From NCBI GenBank assembly GCA_039621445.1, contig CP154954.1, positions 71,743,690-71,807,689 on the forward strand: a stretch of DNA of 64,000 nt, written 5' to 3'. This stretch comes from Euglena gracilis. Lineage: Eukaryota > Euglenida > Euglenophyceae > Euglenales. Made by a program: the position numbers and the translations under genes. How positions within the stretch are numbered: position 1 is the first letter of the stretch; the number at the start of each line of letters is the position of its first letter. Below are positions 1-12,815 of this stretch, piece after piece. The notes beneath the pieces are model-generated. The model saw only the letters and a program-made list of their open reading frames with translations. It was not told where the DNA came from and searched no databases.

Positions 1-727
1 CCTGGATTTTGCCAAACCTGGGTTGGCACCCCGGGTGCCAGTCTTAAAATTAAGCCGCTTTCTTCCCCTCCGACGCAACAGAAGCCCTGACAGCGCGGGC
101 CGGGACCAAAACCAGCCATTTCCCCCTGATCGAACTTTCCATGTTTTGGTGGAAAATGCCAGGTTTCAGGGAGGGGAGGAATGCACTGTGCAGCTTTTGC
201 ATTTTTTTTTTTGCAGTGATGCTCGGAGAAAATATTTGCCCTTGCAAGCCTACCCGCTTCCCCCCCCCCCACCCTTTGCCCACCCCATTTACCGACCACC
301 CCGATCGGTGTTTGCAGGTCAGGGGGTTCTTGCGACCAGCCCCCCCTTGCTCAGGGGTTGCAGGTGACCGGAAGAAATGGGTTTTTTGGGGGGCATTTGG
401 TCATGCGACCACCATCGAGTTTGGGGTTGCAGGTCAGGGGGGGGGAGGATAATCCCCCCGCTGTGTGCACTGCGGTTGTTTTTGGTGCCTTTTATCCCCG
501 TCTGCCTCTGTGTAATATATGCATATGTATAGTTATTATTATTACATTTATTATTTATTCATATATATTAAATTTTCATATATGTACAATTTTCAATTTG
601 TATGTGGTAAAATCTCCCCCCGGTGGGGGGTTGCAGGAACCCAGTCAGCAGGCAGGGGGGGGGTGAGTCCTTCCGGGTGGGGCCGGCTCTTCTTTCCCCG
701 CCTCACCCCACCTTCTTGTCATCACAG
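1..727. other. Repeat-rich sequence upstream of the RING exon
   Basis: No supportable exon seen. Between about 300 and 665 the phrase GGTTGCAGG recurs next to G/C runs. The same phrase lies inside the GTCGTACGAC MITEs at 33.7 and 38.9 kb, so this is probably a diverged relative. Positions 500-600 are AT-rich. The 3' end is a pyrimidine-rich tract closing with CACAG, a splice acceptor for the following exon. Confidence 0.5.
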
Positions 728-2674
728 GCCCCGCCAAGGCCCCACCCACCCACCTCGTCCCGAAGGCCCTGCCGTGCGGGCACGTGTTCCACCTGCGGTG
801 CATCCGCCAGTGGATGGAACACCGGCCGCGGTGCGCCCGGTCGGGTGCCACGGTTGGGCCATGCGTTCCCCCGACAGAGCCACCAGCGTTGGCGGTTGAG
901 GCGTTGCTTTCAAAGCCATGCTGGCTGTGATGGGGACTGGTTGGGGCTGCGTGATGGAGTGGGAAAGTGACCGCATTGTGGTGGGGGGCACTTCACCCGG
1001 ATGACCTTGGACTGAGCCGGCTGGATCCCCCCTCCTTACCCGCCCACAGGTCCAACGACCCCTCCCCACCACCCGTCAGATGACACCTTTTTGGAGGTTT
1101 TGCCAATTTTTGGCACAGCCTGCGTTATTCTGTCCTTCTTTGCTGCCTTCTCTGTGTTGTATGTTTTGTCTTGTCGGTGTGCATTTTGCACAAACAAGCC
1201 GTGGTCTGGAGGCAGTTTTTTTTGTCTGACAGGTGATTTCTTCCCCGTCTATGTCCAACAACTGGTGATGTCTGTCCCTGGCGGGGGGGGGGGCAATGGA
1301 CATGTTCTGACCAAAAAGCTGGCCACCGGCTAAGGGGTCGGCCGTTCGACAAGGGGTCAAACAACCCACAGACTGGGGAGTTCCCGGAACCCACCCCAAA
1401 AGGGGGGGGGGTCAAATTATTCCTTTCAGCACCAAAATTCTTTGCATTGTTGACAAATTTTTGCCCAAAATAAAATTTTTTGTTGGTTTTGGTGGTGGCG
1501 GTCCAGCGGTTTATGCTCACAGGATCTGTGCACTTCACACACGACACACATGGATAGAAACACCCGAAAATACTACGCCATGACATTTATGATGCAAAAG
1601 TAAAAACCTTAACCTCCTCTCGGTGACTTTTGCAACGTACCAACCGCCACACCGAACAACCTTAACAACAACCGCATCAACATGCGGTTGAGTGGTAGCC
1701 TTTGTCTGCATTTTAATTCACCCCTACGCCCAAAGGCAACCCCCCCCGGTTAAGAGATTTGGCCAAATTTCTGGCTCCGAAGCGCCAAGCAAAAATTTTT
1801 AGCACCCAAAATCAGCCAAAAATTGCCAAAATGCTGTTTTTGGCAGTTGTTGGGCAAGCTTTTGTCAAATGACCCAAATTTGTGCAAAGCGCCAGAAGGA
1901 AAGGGAGGGTTCCCGTGTGGCCGACCTTTTTAGAACCCTTTGTCTCCCCCCCCCCCCCCCCCCCCGGGGCTGATGGGAATCCCCGCAACCCCATGGGTCT
2001 GTGGGTGGGGGGGTGTCGACCCCCCCACTCCCATCCCCACTCTCATCCTGGTGGGTGGTGGAACCCCTCCACCCCTTCTCATTCTCCCGGTGGCGCCTAA
2101 TAGGCCAATTTTTTTTTTTTGCCGCTAAAGGTGCCGAAGGAATTTTCTTTGCATGGGTGCCATGGTGGAGGGGAGGGGTCGACCCCCCCCCCCCATCAGG
2201 CCTTCCTGTACGGCCCTTCCCTCCGGCTGGAGAACTTCTTTTTGCTCATAACCCTACCTACCCCCCCCCCCCCGGGAAACTGTCATGCCCGAGAACCTGT
2301 CAGGGTCCCGCCCGGGAAACTGTCAGGCTCCCCGGTACCGGCCAACCTGTCAGTACAGGAAGTTGTCAGGGTCCCCGGTACCGGCCAACCTGTGAGGTGA
2401 CAGTTTCCCGGGGGGGGGGGTAGGTAGGTATGTCTGACGACCCCCCCCCCGGTTGAGGGGACAGAGGCTACCGGTAGTTGGACATGGGGGGTGACCCACA
2501 ACAGCGCCACAACACCACAAAATGGCGTCAGTTTCCCCCGCTTTCGCGGAACCTACCCCCGAACCCCCGCGTGGCACGCCGCGCGTCCAACACAGCTGTC
2601 CCATCTGCAAGCGGGAACTGCTCAGCCCGTCCCCCTGCCACGCCCCCCGCGGCAGCGTGCTGCATGGCTTCTAG
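728..2674 (+). CDS. RING-H2 finger protein (partial, two exons)
   Basis: Probable E3 ubiquitin ligase fragment. Exon A (728-830) follows a CACAG acceptor and reads LPCGHVFHLRCIRQWMEHRP, the second half of a RING-H2 finger with C-x-H-x2-H-x2-C-x3-W spacing. It ends at a GT donor (831). Exon B starts at 2596 after a CACAG acceptor, completes an Arg codon across the junction, then reads CPICKRELLS and runs to TAG at 2672-2674. The spliced motif therefore ends in the canonical CPxC. Family knowledge: LPCGHxFH...W...CPxC is the hallmark of the AMFR/Hrd1-like and other RING-H2 ligases. The first Cys pair and the N-terminus must lie in upstream exons I could not identify. The short tail after the RING (about 20 residues) suggests either a small protein or an alternative 3' exon. 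The intron holds MITE family A and poly-C tracts. Confidence 0.72.
2261..2420. mobile_element. MITE family A, copy 1 (CCCGGGAAACTGTCA TIR)
   Basis: A 160-bp foldback repeat in the RING intron. The left end is a C run followed by CCCGGGAAACTGTCA; the right end is TGACAGTTTCCCGGG followed by a G run. It is flanked by TA on both sides, inside CTACCTA and TAGGTAGG. The interior has repeated GGTCCCCGGTACCGGCCAA and AACCTGTCAG phrases. At least five further copies occur in this window. Confidence 0.85.
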
Positions 2675-3689
<1,015 letters not shown>

Positions 3690-4048
3690 ACAGCAGACCC
3701 TTTTTTCCCGTGCTAGTCCAAAAACTCGGAATTTTCATTGATTTGGACCAAGGGGTCCCAGAAGGTCCGATTGGTCAAAGGGTAAGGAATCAGTAAATGC
3801 ATTGGTTCGGTCATGCACCACCTCTGTTGGTGTGTTCTCAGCCTGGGCCTTCCACTCCTGGACAGGATGCATCATTTGTCTCCAGTGAACACCTAGAAAT
3901 GACCGAAAATTGTTCCCCACTGGTGGTGTGCAGACAAATATCTAATTAGTTCGACAAGGCGTGGCTAATTTTTCGACACAAGCGATGAAAAGTGAACAAG
4001 GAAAAATGGTTCCCCCTAATCAAAAAAATAAATTGTTCTTGTTCTTCT

Positions 4049-4419
4049 TGTGGTGGTGGTGGTGGTGGTGGTGGTGGTGGTGGTGGTGGTGGTGGTGGTG
4101 GTGGTGGTGGTGGTGGTGGTGGTGGTGGTGGTGGTGGTGGTGGTGGTGGTGGTGGTGGTGGTGGTGGTGGTGGTGGTGGTGGTGGTGGTGGTGGTGGTGG
4201 TGGTGGTGGTGGTGGTGGTGGGTGGTGGTGGTGGTGGTGGTGGTGGTGGTGGTGGTGGTGGTGGTGGTGGTGGTGGTGGTGGTGGTGGTGGTGGTGGTGG
4301 TGGTGGTGGTGGTGGTGGTGGTGGTGGTGGTGGTGGTGGTGGTGGTGGTGGTGGTGGTGGTGGTGGTGGTGGTGGTGGTGGTGGTGGTGGTGGTGGTGGT
4401 GGTGGTGGTGGTGGTGGTT
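4049..4419. repeat. (TGG)n trinucleotide array, about 370 bp
   Basis: About 120 uninterrupted TGG/GGT units with a single extra G near 4220 that shifts phase. Open frames in all phases (poly Trp, Val, Gly; reverse His, Thr, Pro) follow from the repeat and are not genes. Confidence 0.98.
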
Positions 4420-4743
4420 GTTGTTTTCCAGTGCGGTGCCTTGTTGGAGATGTGCATGCACCTATTAACACATGTGGCACTGCACAGTGGCGAAGCCACG
4501 AGGCTTGATCCCTGCCTAATGTTTCCCAGGTGCTTCGGTATTCGGTGTGTCCAGTACGTCCTTCTCCCCATTCTGCGCATCCATCCGCCCAGGGCAGCGG
4601 TTCCTTCCTGCGTCATACGGCCCCTCCATTCCCGCTCCACTGCCATTTCGCCGCTCTGGCATATAACGGACAGCAGACCCGCTGCTCCTTATATGAGCGC
4701 ATCAGCGGGCTTGGCGCAGGACTCTCAAGCGGAACGGGTGGTG

Positions 4744-4798
4744 AAACCAGTTGCAGTTGCAGTTGCAGTTGCAGTTGCAGTTGGAGTTGGAGTTGGAG
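4744..4798. repeat. Hexamer array GTTGCA / GTTGGA
   Basis: About eight tandem copies of a 6-mer that changes from GTTGCA to GTTGGA, ending a few bases before the left target duplication of element E1. Confidence 0.9.
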
Positions 4799-4849
4799 CC
4801 ACCGGTTGGGGCTTAGGCGGCCTAATTTGCACCCAAGCTTTTTTCGTTT

Positions 4850-4871
4850 GATTTGCGCACTTGCGCAAATC
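4850..4871. repeat. E1 palindrome, left-most copy
   Basis: GATTTGCGCACTTGCGCAAATC lies immediately inside the left TIR: a near-perfect inverted repeat with the family core TTGCGCA. Confidence 0.8.
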
Positions 4872-5459
4872 CCCGAGTTTTTTGGTTCCGGCGGTGAAGG
4901 TCCGGGGGGTTTGAAAACACGTTGACAAGCAAGGGCAAAAACGAAGCGATTTTTTGGTTTTGGCGGTGTGACCCCCGGGACTTTGGCCAAAAACAGCGAT
5001 TTTGGGGGGTGTCGGGAAGGACTTTGTGGGCCCAAACCCCCGGGACCCTGCCGGCCCACACTGAAAAAAACGCAAAAAAGCACCATAGGAACGGGACCTT
5101 TACTGCCCTTGTTGCTCCTTTCAGCTGTGTCTCCAGGTGTGTCCGAGCTGCCGGCGGTGTGCGTCCTGGGTGATTGCCGGACTGCTTTGCTTGCGGCGCC
5201 TTGTTGTGGTGTTTGTGGGCCGTTTGTCAAAGCGCGGGGAGGAAGGTGCCGGGGGGTGTGGGTGTGGTGTGACCAAGCCGGAAGGAGGGCCGCAGTGAGA
5301 GGAAGGTGAGTGCGGGGTGTTGGGCAAGGGATGTGCAGGGGGGAAGAAATAGGGTCTGCAGGGAATGAAGGGGACGGGTGTCTCCCACCCGGCTTACACC
5401 CGGGATGCGCACAACCAGTTGTGTGGCAAAGAACCCTGCAGAAGAAGCCCAACACTGGA

Positions 5460-5549
5460 AGGACATGTTTGTGTTTATGGGCGCAAATGCGCGCACCAAC
5501 ATGTTTATGTTTATTTGCGCAATTGCGCCCATAAACACAAACATGTCCT
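5460..5549. repeat. Foldback made of two E1 palindromes
   Basis: The arm GGACATGTTTGTGTTTATGG with its GCGCAA core is mirrored at the other end by a reversed copy ending in CATGTCC. Two GCGC palindromes (near 5481-5492 and 5517-5528) form the centre, giving an approximately 90-nt hairpin. Confidence 0.85.
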
Positions 5550-5680
5550 TCAGTGATTTGGCTTTGGTACCCATGAACTGACGCTGTTGATAAACGGCGT
5601 GACATAGAGGCCGTGACGGCACGGACCAACGGGCCATCCAGTTGGTGGGTTTGTCACACTGTTTGTCGACGCGCAAGCTT

Positions 5681-6030
5681 ATGGGCGCAAATGCGCGCAC
5701 AAACATAAATTATGTTTATGCGCGCATTTGCGCAAATGCGCGCATAAACATGTTAATTATGTTTATGCGCGCATTTGCGCAAATGCGCGCATAAACATGT
5801 TCTTTGTTGGTGCGCGCAATTGCGCAAATAAACACAAAGAAGAACGGTGTGACGGAAATACAACCTTCAAACACCGAGAGCAGATGGTTTATTTGCGCAT
5901 TTGCGCGCATCACGTTGGTTGTGGGCGCAAATGCGCAAATGAACCACACGAAGAAACTGTACAATTTACTATGTTTATTTGCGCATTTGCGCCGACAAAA
6001 CAACGTGATGCGCGCAAATGCGCAAATAAA
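5681..6030. repeat. Dense E1 palindrome cluster
   Basis: At least eight copies of the GCGCAAATGCGC/GCGCATTTGCGC palindrome, each flanked by ATAAACAT/ATGTTTAT arms or close variants. Two near-identical units (about 5705-5755 and 5757-5800) are in tandem. Confidence 0.9.
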
Positions 6031-7129
6031 CCACCAATGGAGAAGTAAAAGGTGATTTCATTTGGCCCTCCTACAGCTACCCTTAGTGGCTTCTGAGTGG
6101 GTTGAAAGCAAATGGCCACACCGTATCCTCCGGCACATGGTGTTATGGTGCCGTTTTTTGACCATTGGCAGGTCCCACAAAAGATGGAGACATAGGATCT
6201 CCTGAAGGTGGGTGCACAGCCACCCAGTAACGGTGCACGTCCACCGGCACCAATTTTTGGGTCCCAAGGGTCATCTCATTCTGAAAACGGTAATATACCC
6301 CCCCACCTGGGTCGAAACACACCAGATGGGTCATCTGTCACATTCAGTACACGAAACATGTGCCCCCCCCCACCTGGGGTCGAAACTCACCAGATGGCCT
6401 GCTGTTGGCCTGCGGCCTCGGCTCCGCTGTTGCAGCCCCATCAGCTGCTGATGCTTCAGCACCCAGCAGACCGGTATCGACCTCCCCGGTGCAACGACAC
6501 CCACCACAGCGGCCATGTTATACCCCGCCACCGGGGCGTGAGACTGGGGGGACAACGTGGTGCCAGTGCATGGCAACCAGCAGCCGGAGAGAGATAGCCC
6601 TCAAACACCCGTTACTTTGGGTGCAAGGAAGTGTTGAACCTTTACCACTGTATTGGGTGCATCAAAGCGGTGGGACCCACTCCCCCCAAATTATGCACAA
6701 AAACCGGTGTTTTTTACGTATTTCAAGGGAAAAACGGCGACCAAAAACCAAAAAACCATAAAACGGACTCCGGCCTGACACATCCTGGGCATTTCAGGTG
6801 CCAAATTTTGTCTTCTTGTAACGCAGTACTGTTGCAAAAAAGGTGTCCAACAGTCACAGGTCGTTTGCACATCAATTCATTACATTTAACTGCTAAACAG
6901 ATGACGCCAAAACAACAGGCCGTTCAGGCCGGGTAACAGCAGTGCAAATGTACGCACGTAAGGCAGGCAAATTTTGGCCAGTCACATGCCATGTCCCAGT
7001 GAAGTCTCCACACCACTCCTCACCACAAATTTCATCACCACATAATTGTGGTGCAAATCAATGGTTGACGTGAAGAATTGCGTTCGTCAGCTGTCACGGA
7101 TGAGGAGATGGCATCGCACAACTGATGTG

Positions 7130-7610
7130 TGTTGGTGCGCGCATTTGCGCAAATAAACACAACTTTGTTTGTGTGCTCTAAGGCTCCTACAAACACATCA
7201 TTTTGAAGCGGTGTATAAAATGTTTGTGCGCGCATTTGCGCAAATGCACACACAAACATAATTGTGTTTATTTGTGCAATTGCGCGCACCAAAACCCCCA
7301 TCACGTTTTAAAACCTCGTGGGGTTATGGTCCTCATTGGTGTGTTTTAACATAGAAAGTAAAAATACACGTTGTGGGCGCATTTGCGCAAATAAACATAA
7401 ACATATTGGTGCGCGCATTTGCGCAAATGCGCGCACCAAAAAATGTGTTTGTGGGCGCATTTGCGCCCACCAACACGTCATTTTAACATCATCGGTGTAC
7501 GTTTTATTTGCGCAAATGCGCCCACAAACACAGTTGTTTTTATTTGCGCAAATGCGCCCACAAACACAGTTGTTTTTATTTGCGCAAATGCGCCCACAAA
7601 CACACATCAG
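7130..7610. repeat. Second E1 palindrome cluster
   Basis: About nine copies of the same family, including three tandem units of about 30-40 bp at 7507-7603 with the phrase ATTTGCGCAAATGCGCCCAC. The last copy in the element is isolated at 7927-7950. Confidence 0.9.
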
Positions 7611-7999
7611 TTGCGTGACGGCTGTCTGACGTAGTCTGTGGTGTGCGATCTAATGAGGCTCCGTGTGTCCTTACCAGTGGCGGTAGTATCCAAGTCAGTT
7701 CAGCCAGCACGTCAGCACCATTTCCAAGTGTCGTACCACAGGGTGTGTGCCTCTCTCCTGTTTGATGTACAAGAGCACCACTCCCTCCCTCAGCCCTATC
7801 CAGGTCACCTGGTAAGCAGCATGCACACCAAACTACTGGGGGTTAATCCCCTCCAATAAAGGGGTGTCACAGTTCATAAATTGTGTTCCGCGTGTCAGGG
7901 TACAGGGTCCCAGAAATTTTGTAAAATTTGCGCATTTGCGCAAATGCGCCCATTTCAAAGGAAAAACCCTTAAGTGCGAATTCGGCCGCCTAAGTGGGG

Positions 8000-9435
8000 A
8001 GAGGAGAATCTTTGGTGTTGTATTTTGGGCCCCACTTCTCTGCCCAGAGTCATCCCTCTGATGTGGTCGTGGTTCTTTGTTTGTGTGCTCCTTGTGCGAC
8101 CGCGGCGGTCTCAGCTGCAAGAAAGCGCTGGCACATTGACCCCCCCCCCCAAAATCTTCCAAGGTTCCTGAGAATAATTTTTTTGGGGAACCCCGGAACC
8201 CCTCCCCCCTCGGGGGGTCTGGACCCCCCCCCAGTGGTGGTCTGACCCCCGCGTGCAAAACCTGCGCACTTAATGCCCTGATGGGAAAGACTCCATTGCA
8301 CACCTGAATGGTGGCTCAACAAAATGTGATAATTCACAAAAAGAAGACAAATCAGTGGGAACGAGGGCAGGAGGCAGGGGGGGGGGGGGATGCAAATACG
8401 GTTTTTTTTGCGGTTTTTTTTGTGTGTGTGTTTTGAATTTGGCAAAATTTGCGTTTTTTGTTGTTTTTTTTTGCGTTTTTTTTTGGGCGAATTTTGGATT
8501 TTTGCTGGAAAATTTTTTTTGACTCTGAAATGTTCCTCGTTTTCTCTTAATTTTTAAAAACTTGTGATTATTTTTCAGGTTTCTGATCACAAACATGTGA
8601 AAAAATCACAATCCAGAGTTTTGAGTCCGCCAGGGGTCGAAAAAATTGTGTTTAAATTGTTTCTTTCCCCGTATAACTAGTCAAGACTACCCTGGTCAGG
8701 ACTCCAATTTCCCCGCGATCAGAAATTTTGTCATTTTTTTGTCATTTTTTTATTCTTTTGGTCAACAAAATGCTTATTTTTATGCGAAAAGAATTCCCCA
8801 GAGCTGAAAAAGTCCTCTCCAGTGGAAAAGTGTCCATCCTGAGGGAGCTCCGAAGGGATTTTACATGCAATTTGTGTTGTTGGCGGTTGTTTTTTGCTCT
8901 TTTTTTTGCGTCGCGTTTTTTTGCGGGTCCGTGTTGCATCCCCCCTGCAGGAGATAAGGCCTCAGACGGCAGATTTGCAAGTGCACAGAGGATAAAGGAC
9001 AGTTTCCAACTGCTGGACATTTTGGTTTTCCTGCTGATGTGCCCCAGCACCTGGGCTGCTGAGGTTTAGAGAAACAGGCAATCCAAGCAAAGGAACGACT
9101 CGTGCGCCACGCCCCACACAATAGTGTACACCCATTGTACGGCTGCCTCTGGGGACAAATAGCAGGCTATGTTGGGGAGACGGCTGAGGGACGTTTATCC
9201 AAGAAATACCGCTTGATCAAATTGTTGTCATCCGCATCGTCACTTTCAGCCTGCAGAATTGTGACTTTTTGTTCATTGCCTTTTTCTTTTCCTCGTCACA
9301 ACTGCCCTCCACCATGTCTCTCCACTGTAGGGATGTGTAACTTTCATCTGAAGGACTTCTTTTTTTGGCACTTTTTTTGATGTGAGTTTTTTCTCTTTCT
9401 GGGAACACAAAACACCTAACCTCCATCCTCTCCAA
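8000..9435. other. Low-complexity intergenic stretch
   Basis: Poly-T and poly-C rich. Contains C/G-run phrases around 8140-8240 of the type found at MITE tips. I see no supportable exon. Confidence 0.4.
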
Positions 9436-9554
9436 CCCCCCCCCCCCAGGAAACTGTCATGCCCGAGAACCTGTCAGGGTCCCGCCCGGGAAACTGTCAG
9501 GGTCCCCGGTACCGGCCAACCTGTCAGGTGACAGTTTCCCGGGGGGGGGGGGGG
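9436..9554. mobile_element. MITE family A, copy 2
   Basis: C run, then GGAAACTGTCATGCCCGAG, ending TGACAGTTTCCCGGG and a G run. About 119 bp, shorter than copy 1 because one internal repeat unit is missing. The flanking dinucleotide is CA/CA-like rather than TA. Confidence 0.8.
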
Positions 9555-9894
9555 CAGGTTCCCTGCAAATCTGTTTTTTTTTGTTCCAGCGCAAGTCCTT
9601 TGTCCTGGAACAAAAAAATAGTTTTGCGGGTTTCCATGCTTCACGCTGAAAATTTCCTCTGATAGTTTTTTTTTTTTGAGCGCTTGTGGACACCTGCGTA
9701 TGCAGACGCCTGGGAGGATGCCTGGCAGGCACAACAAATGAATGAAAATATAAAATATTGATTTTGGAAGTTTGAATACACACACACATATATAGTATAT
9801 ATATACTGATTTTGATCCAAAAATATTTATTTTTGTTATAAAAATATAACAAATATCAAATTTTGGTGTAAAAGGCAGGGGGGGGGAAAAATGC

Positions 9895-10308
9895 GTTTCG
9901 CATTTTTTCGCATTTTTGCGCATTTTTTGCGCATTTTTTCAAATTTTCCAAAAATGCGCATTTTTGCGCATTTTTTCGCATTTTTTTTTTATTTTTTTGT
10001 TTTTTTTTGTTCATTTTTTTTTTTTTTCAAAATTTTTTGCATTTTTTCGTGATTTTTTTGTTTTGCAAAAATTTGAAATTTTCGACTTTTTTTGAAACTT
10101 ACATTTTCCTCATTATTCTACATAATTTCTTCAAATTTGGTGCCATTTTTGCATGTTTTTGGGTAATTTTTGCATTTTCGTGATTTTTGCGCATTTTTTC
10201 TCGGATTTTGCACATTTTTGCGCATTTTTTCCAAAAATGCGCATTTTTTGCGCATTTTTTTGCGCATTTTTGCGCATTTTTGCGCATTTTTGCGCATTTT
10301 TTCCGAGG
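9895..10308. repeat. Degenerate TTTTTGCGCA low-complexity array
   Basis: About 400 bp of alternating T runs and GCGCA, reading TGCGCATTTTT many times. It shares the TTGCGCA word with the E1 palindromes but lacks their arms and symmetry, so I treat it as a simple repeat. Confidence 0.75.
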
Positions 10309-10309
10309 C

Positions 10310-12490
10310 CGGGCGAGCGCATTTTCCCCCCCCCCCTGAAAAGGCCATTGCATTGGGACCTCCAAAATGAACCACTCCCAAAAAAAGAACCTTAATGGGA
10401 TTACCGCGAACTCTTCCAACACCCGTTTGGGGTCCACCTTGGGGGCACGGTATTTGATGCTTGACGGCGGCCTTCTTCCCTCACCGCTTCGGCTGAAAAT
10501 GCTGCTTCGTTGCAGCCTCCCTACACCTGGCGTCAGCTACCCCCCCCCCCCCTGACCAGGGCTACACGGGGGGGTTTGCAGGGCGGGGGGGGGGACACAA
10601 AAATCATTTTTTGTGTGTTTTGGAAAATTTTGCTTTCCTTGTGTTATTCTTTGCTTTTTTTTGTTTTTTTCTGTGAATTTTTTGATTTCTGCTGGAAAAA
10701 ATATTTCTGCTGTGAAAATTTCGTCATTTTGGTCCCAGTTTCCCCCTGAGACCAAAATTACTGTCAATTTTTGTCACTTTTGCTCTTTTTTTTGCACTTT
10801 TTGGTCAACAAATTGCATAATTGTATGTCATATTTCCCCTGTGGAGGTAAATTTTTTTCCAGGTCCTCTCCAGCAGAATGTGTACATCTTGGGAACGCTT
10901 CTGAAAGATGAAGTTTGTTTTTTTTGTGTTTATTTGCGTTTTTGCGTTTATTTGCATTTATTTCCGCTTTTGCGTCGCGTTTTTCGTGGGTCCATGTTGC
11001 ATCTCCCTACCTGGGATTCGACCCCACCTCCCAGGTGGGGCCCCACCCCTTGCCGCATTTCCGACAGTGCCGTTTGTGTGTCGGAGTTTTCCCAGCGAAC
11101 TCCCATATGGGGTCCGACCCTGTCACCCCCCCCCCCCCCATGCTGGGACCCTCCCCCCCCCCAACAGTCCTGCACCGTACTTCCCAATGTACAGCTGACA
11201 GCCCGCGTCCTGTGCTGGACCACAGGCCCTCTTTTCCTTTCCCTCTGCCTTCCCCCAGCCTTCCAGGCCATATGCCGTGACTGCGTGTGTTGCTTCCGGT
11301 GTCGCGCCTTCCCTCAGGCCCTCTCCCAACCTGCTGGGGGCCTATTTCCCGCTTGAGTGGTGGGGTCGCACTGTCCAGTGAAAGAAAAGAGGAGTACCGG
11401 ATTTTGTTGCCGAAGGAGTAGAAAAGTTCGGGGGAGATTGGGATACAGGATGCCATTTGGGGCCAATTTTGATTAATTTTTTGAAGGTCAGAATAGGATA
11501 GTGGAATAGGCCAACCACCCCTCACCAAGCCTTCAGTGATTCTCCAATGATGTTTTCAATTACCAGGGATGTGTGTTCATTTGATACTACGAATAACAGC
11601 AGACTGCCTGCCATGGCGGGCATTCCTCCCCACCTCAGGGAAGGGGGCATTGCTTGGAGTTGGGAGTGACTCTAGGCTTCATTTTCATCGGACAAATTCC
11701 CAAAGGGTGATAACTGGGGGGTTCTTCCGAACTGGGAGTTATGTCCACCGCGCAAACACACCTCCACCCGCACCCCGCTGTTCAGGAGAAGCATTGGCAC
11801 GGGGTACGCTGTGAGCTGTGAGCAACCACCCCAAACCCACACCCAAACCACCCCAAACCCACTCCGATGGGTCGACACTGCTTTCCCTGTGCCTGCCAAC
11901 CCTCAATGTCACCCGGCTCGGAAGCAGGCCTGCAGACACGTGCTGACACATCATTCCATTTTCTACCTGAAGGTTGAAGCCGCTGGATATCCGCTCCGCA
12001 GGGATACCTCGAAACAGGGCCATCTCTTCCCCATGTCCACTGTCAACAGTGTGCCAGCAAGCATCTCAACAGCCTATAACCATTTGTTTGTAAATGGGTA
12101 AACAATCAACATTGTATCAATAATTATAAGTTTTTGATAGAGTTTTAAAAAAAACTTACAGCAAAAAAGACTCAGTGGCTTGATCCACCCTTTGCTTGCT
12201 TTTTGATCCTTTGCAGCACCGTGATCTGGAGGCTTTTGAAGTTGGCGAAATTCCAAAATACAAATTGAAGCCCCCATGGAGTTTCCTACGGTAACCAAAA
12301 GAATCGCCAATAATGAAGAAATGAGAAAATCCACATCCTTTCTTCCACGTCGCTAAGGGGGTCCAAAGGGTTCACTCATGATGAGTAAATAAAGCATTTC
12401 CTGAATGTGCTTTTTGGACCTGTCACCCGGCCTCCAGAACACCTACTGGCGCCGGAATCGCCACACAAGAAATGCGGAAAGATTATTTAT
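10310..12490. other. Intergenic stretch, no gene recognised
   Basis: Contains C/G-run foldbacks near 10540-10600 and T-rich stretches at 10600-10850. Some GC-rich segments (11.2-11.3 kb, 11.8-11.95 kb) have exon-like composition, but I could not pair convincing splice sites or recognise a protein. Confidence 0.35.
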
Positions 12491-12815
12491 CCCCCCCGGG
12501 AAATTGTCCCCCCCGGGAAACTGTCCTCCACCCCCGTACCCGCTCACCTGTGTCCTAGGAAAGTTTTCCAATTTTTTGTTTTTAAAAAGACAGTTTCCAG
12601 GCTTAAACAAATTTCGAACATTTTTTTCAGGCTTCTGGTGACAAATTTTGTGAAAAGAGTGCTTTTCCAGACCTTTTTTTTTCACTGGGGGTCGAAAATG
12701 TCATTTTTTGTCCTCTGAACCGGACCCGCCAGAGAAATTGTCCTCCATACCCACTGGTCTACCCGTCTCCTGCCACCTGTACCTGCTGATTTGTCTGGAG
12801 ACAGTTTCCTGGGGG
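12491..12815. mobile_element. MITE family A, diverged copy 3
   Basis: Starts after TAT with a C run and GGGAAATTGTCC, then GGGAAACTGTCC, and ends GAGACAGTTTCCTGGGGG. The middle (12560-12730) is T-rich foreign sequence, so this looks like an old copy enlarged by an insertion. Confidence 0.5.

Larger units (their letters stand above)
4812..7994. mobile_element. E1: DNA element with CTTAGGCGGCC TIRs and palindrome cluster
   Basis: A 3183-bp element. The left end reads CTTAGGCGGCCTAATTTGCA; the right end, reverse-complemented, reads CTTAGGCGGCCGAATTCGCA, and similarity continues about 40 bp inward. It is bounded by 5-bp direct repeats TGGGG at 4807-4811 and 7995-7999. It contains about 21 palindromes built on GCGCAAATGCGC, GCGCATTTGCGC or GCGCAATTGCGC, the first 39 bp from the left end and the last about 45 bp from the right end. 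No intact transposase frame is visible, so it looks non-autonomous. The TIRs and 5-bp duplication match element E2 at 33.0-44.1 kb. The interior near 6.4-6.5 kb has an exon-like GC-rich stretch that could be captured host sequence, but this is weak. Confidence 0.88.

Noticed and set aside
3946-4851. Open frames of poly-Trp, Val, Gly, His, Pro and Thr up to about 300 residues
   Set aside because: All come from the uninterrupted TGG array; no flanking protein signal.
5460-7610. CRISPR-like array
   Set aside because: Repeats are palindromes in variable spacing and orientation with no uniform spacers, in a eukaryotic context inside a TIR element.
9895-10308. More E1 palindromes in the TTTTTGCGCA tract
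   Set aside because: Shares the TTGCGCA word but lacks the symmetric arms and any TIR; better described as low complexity.
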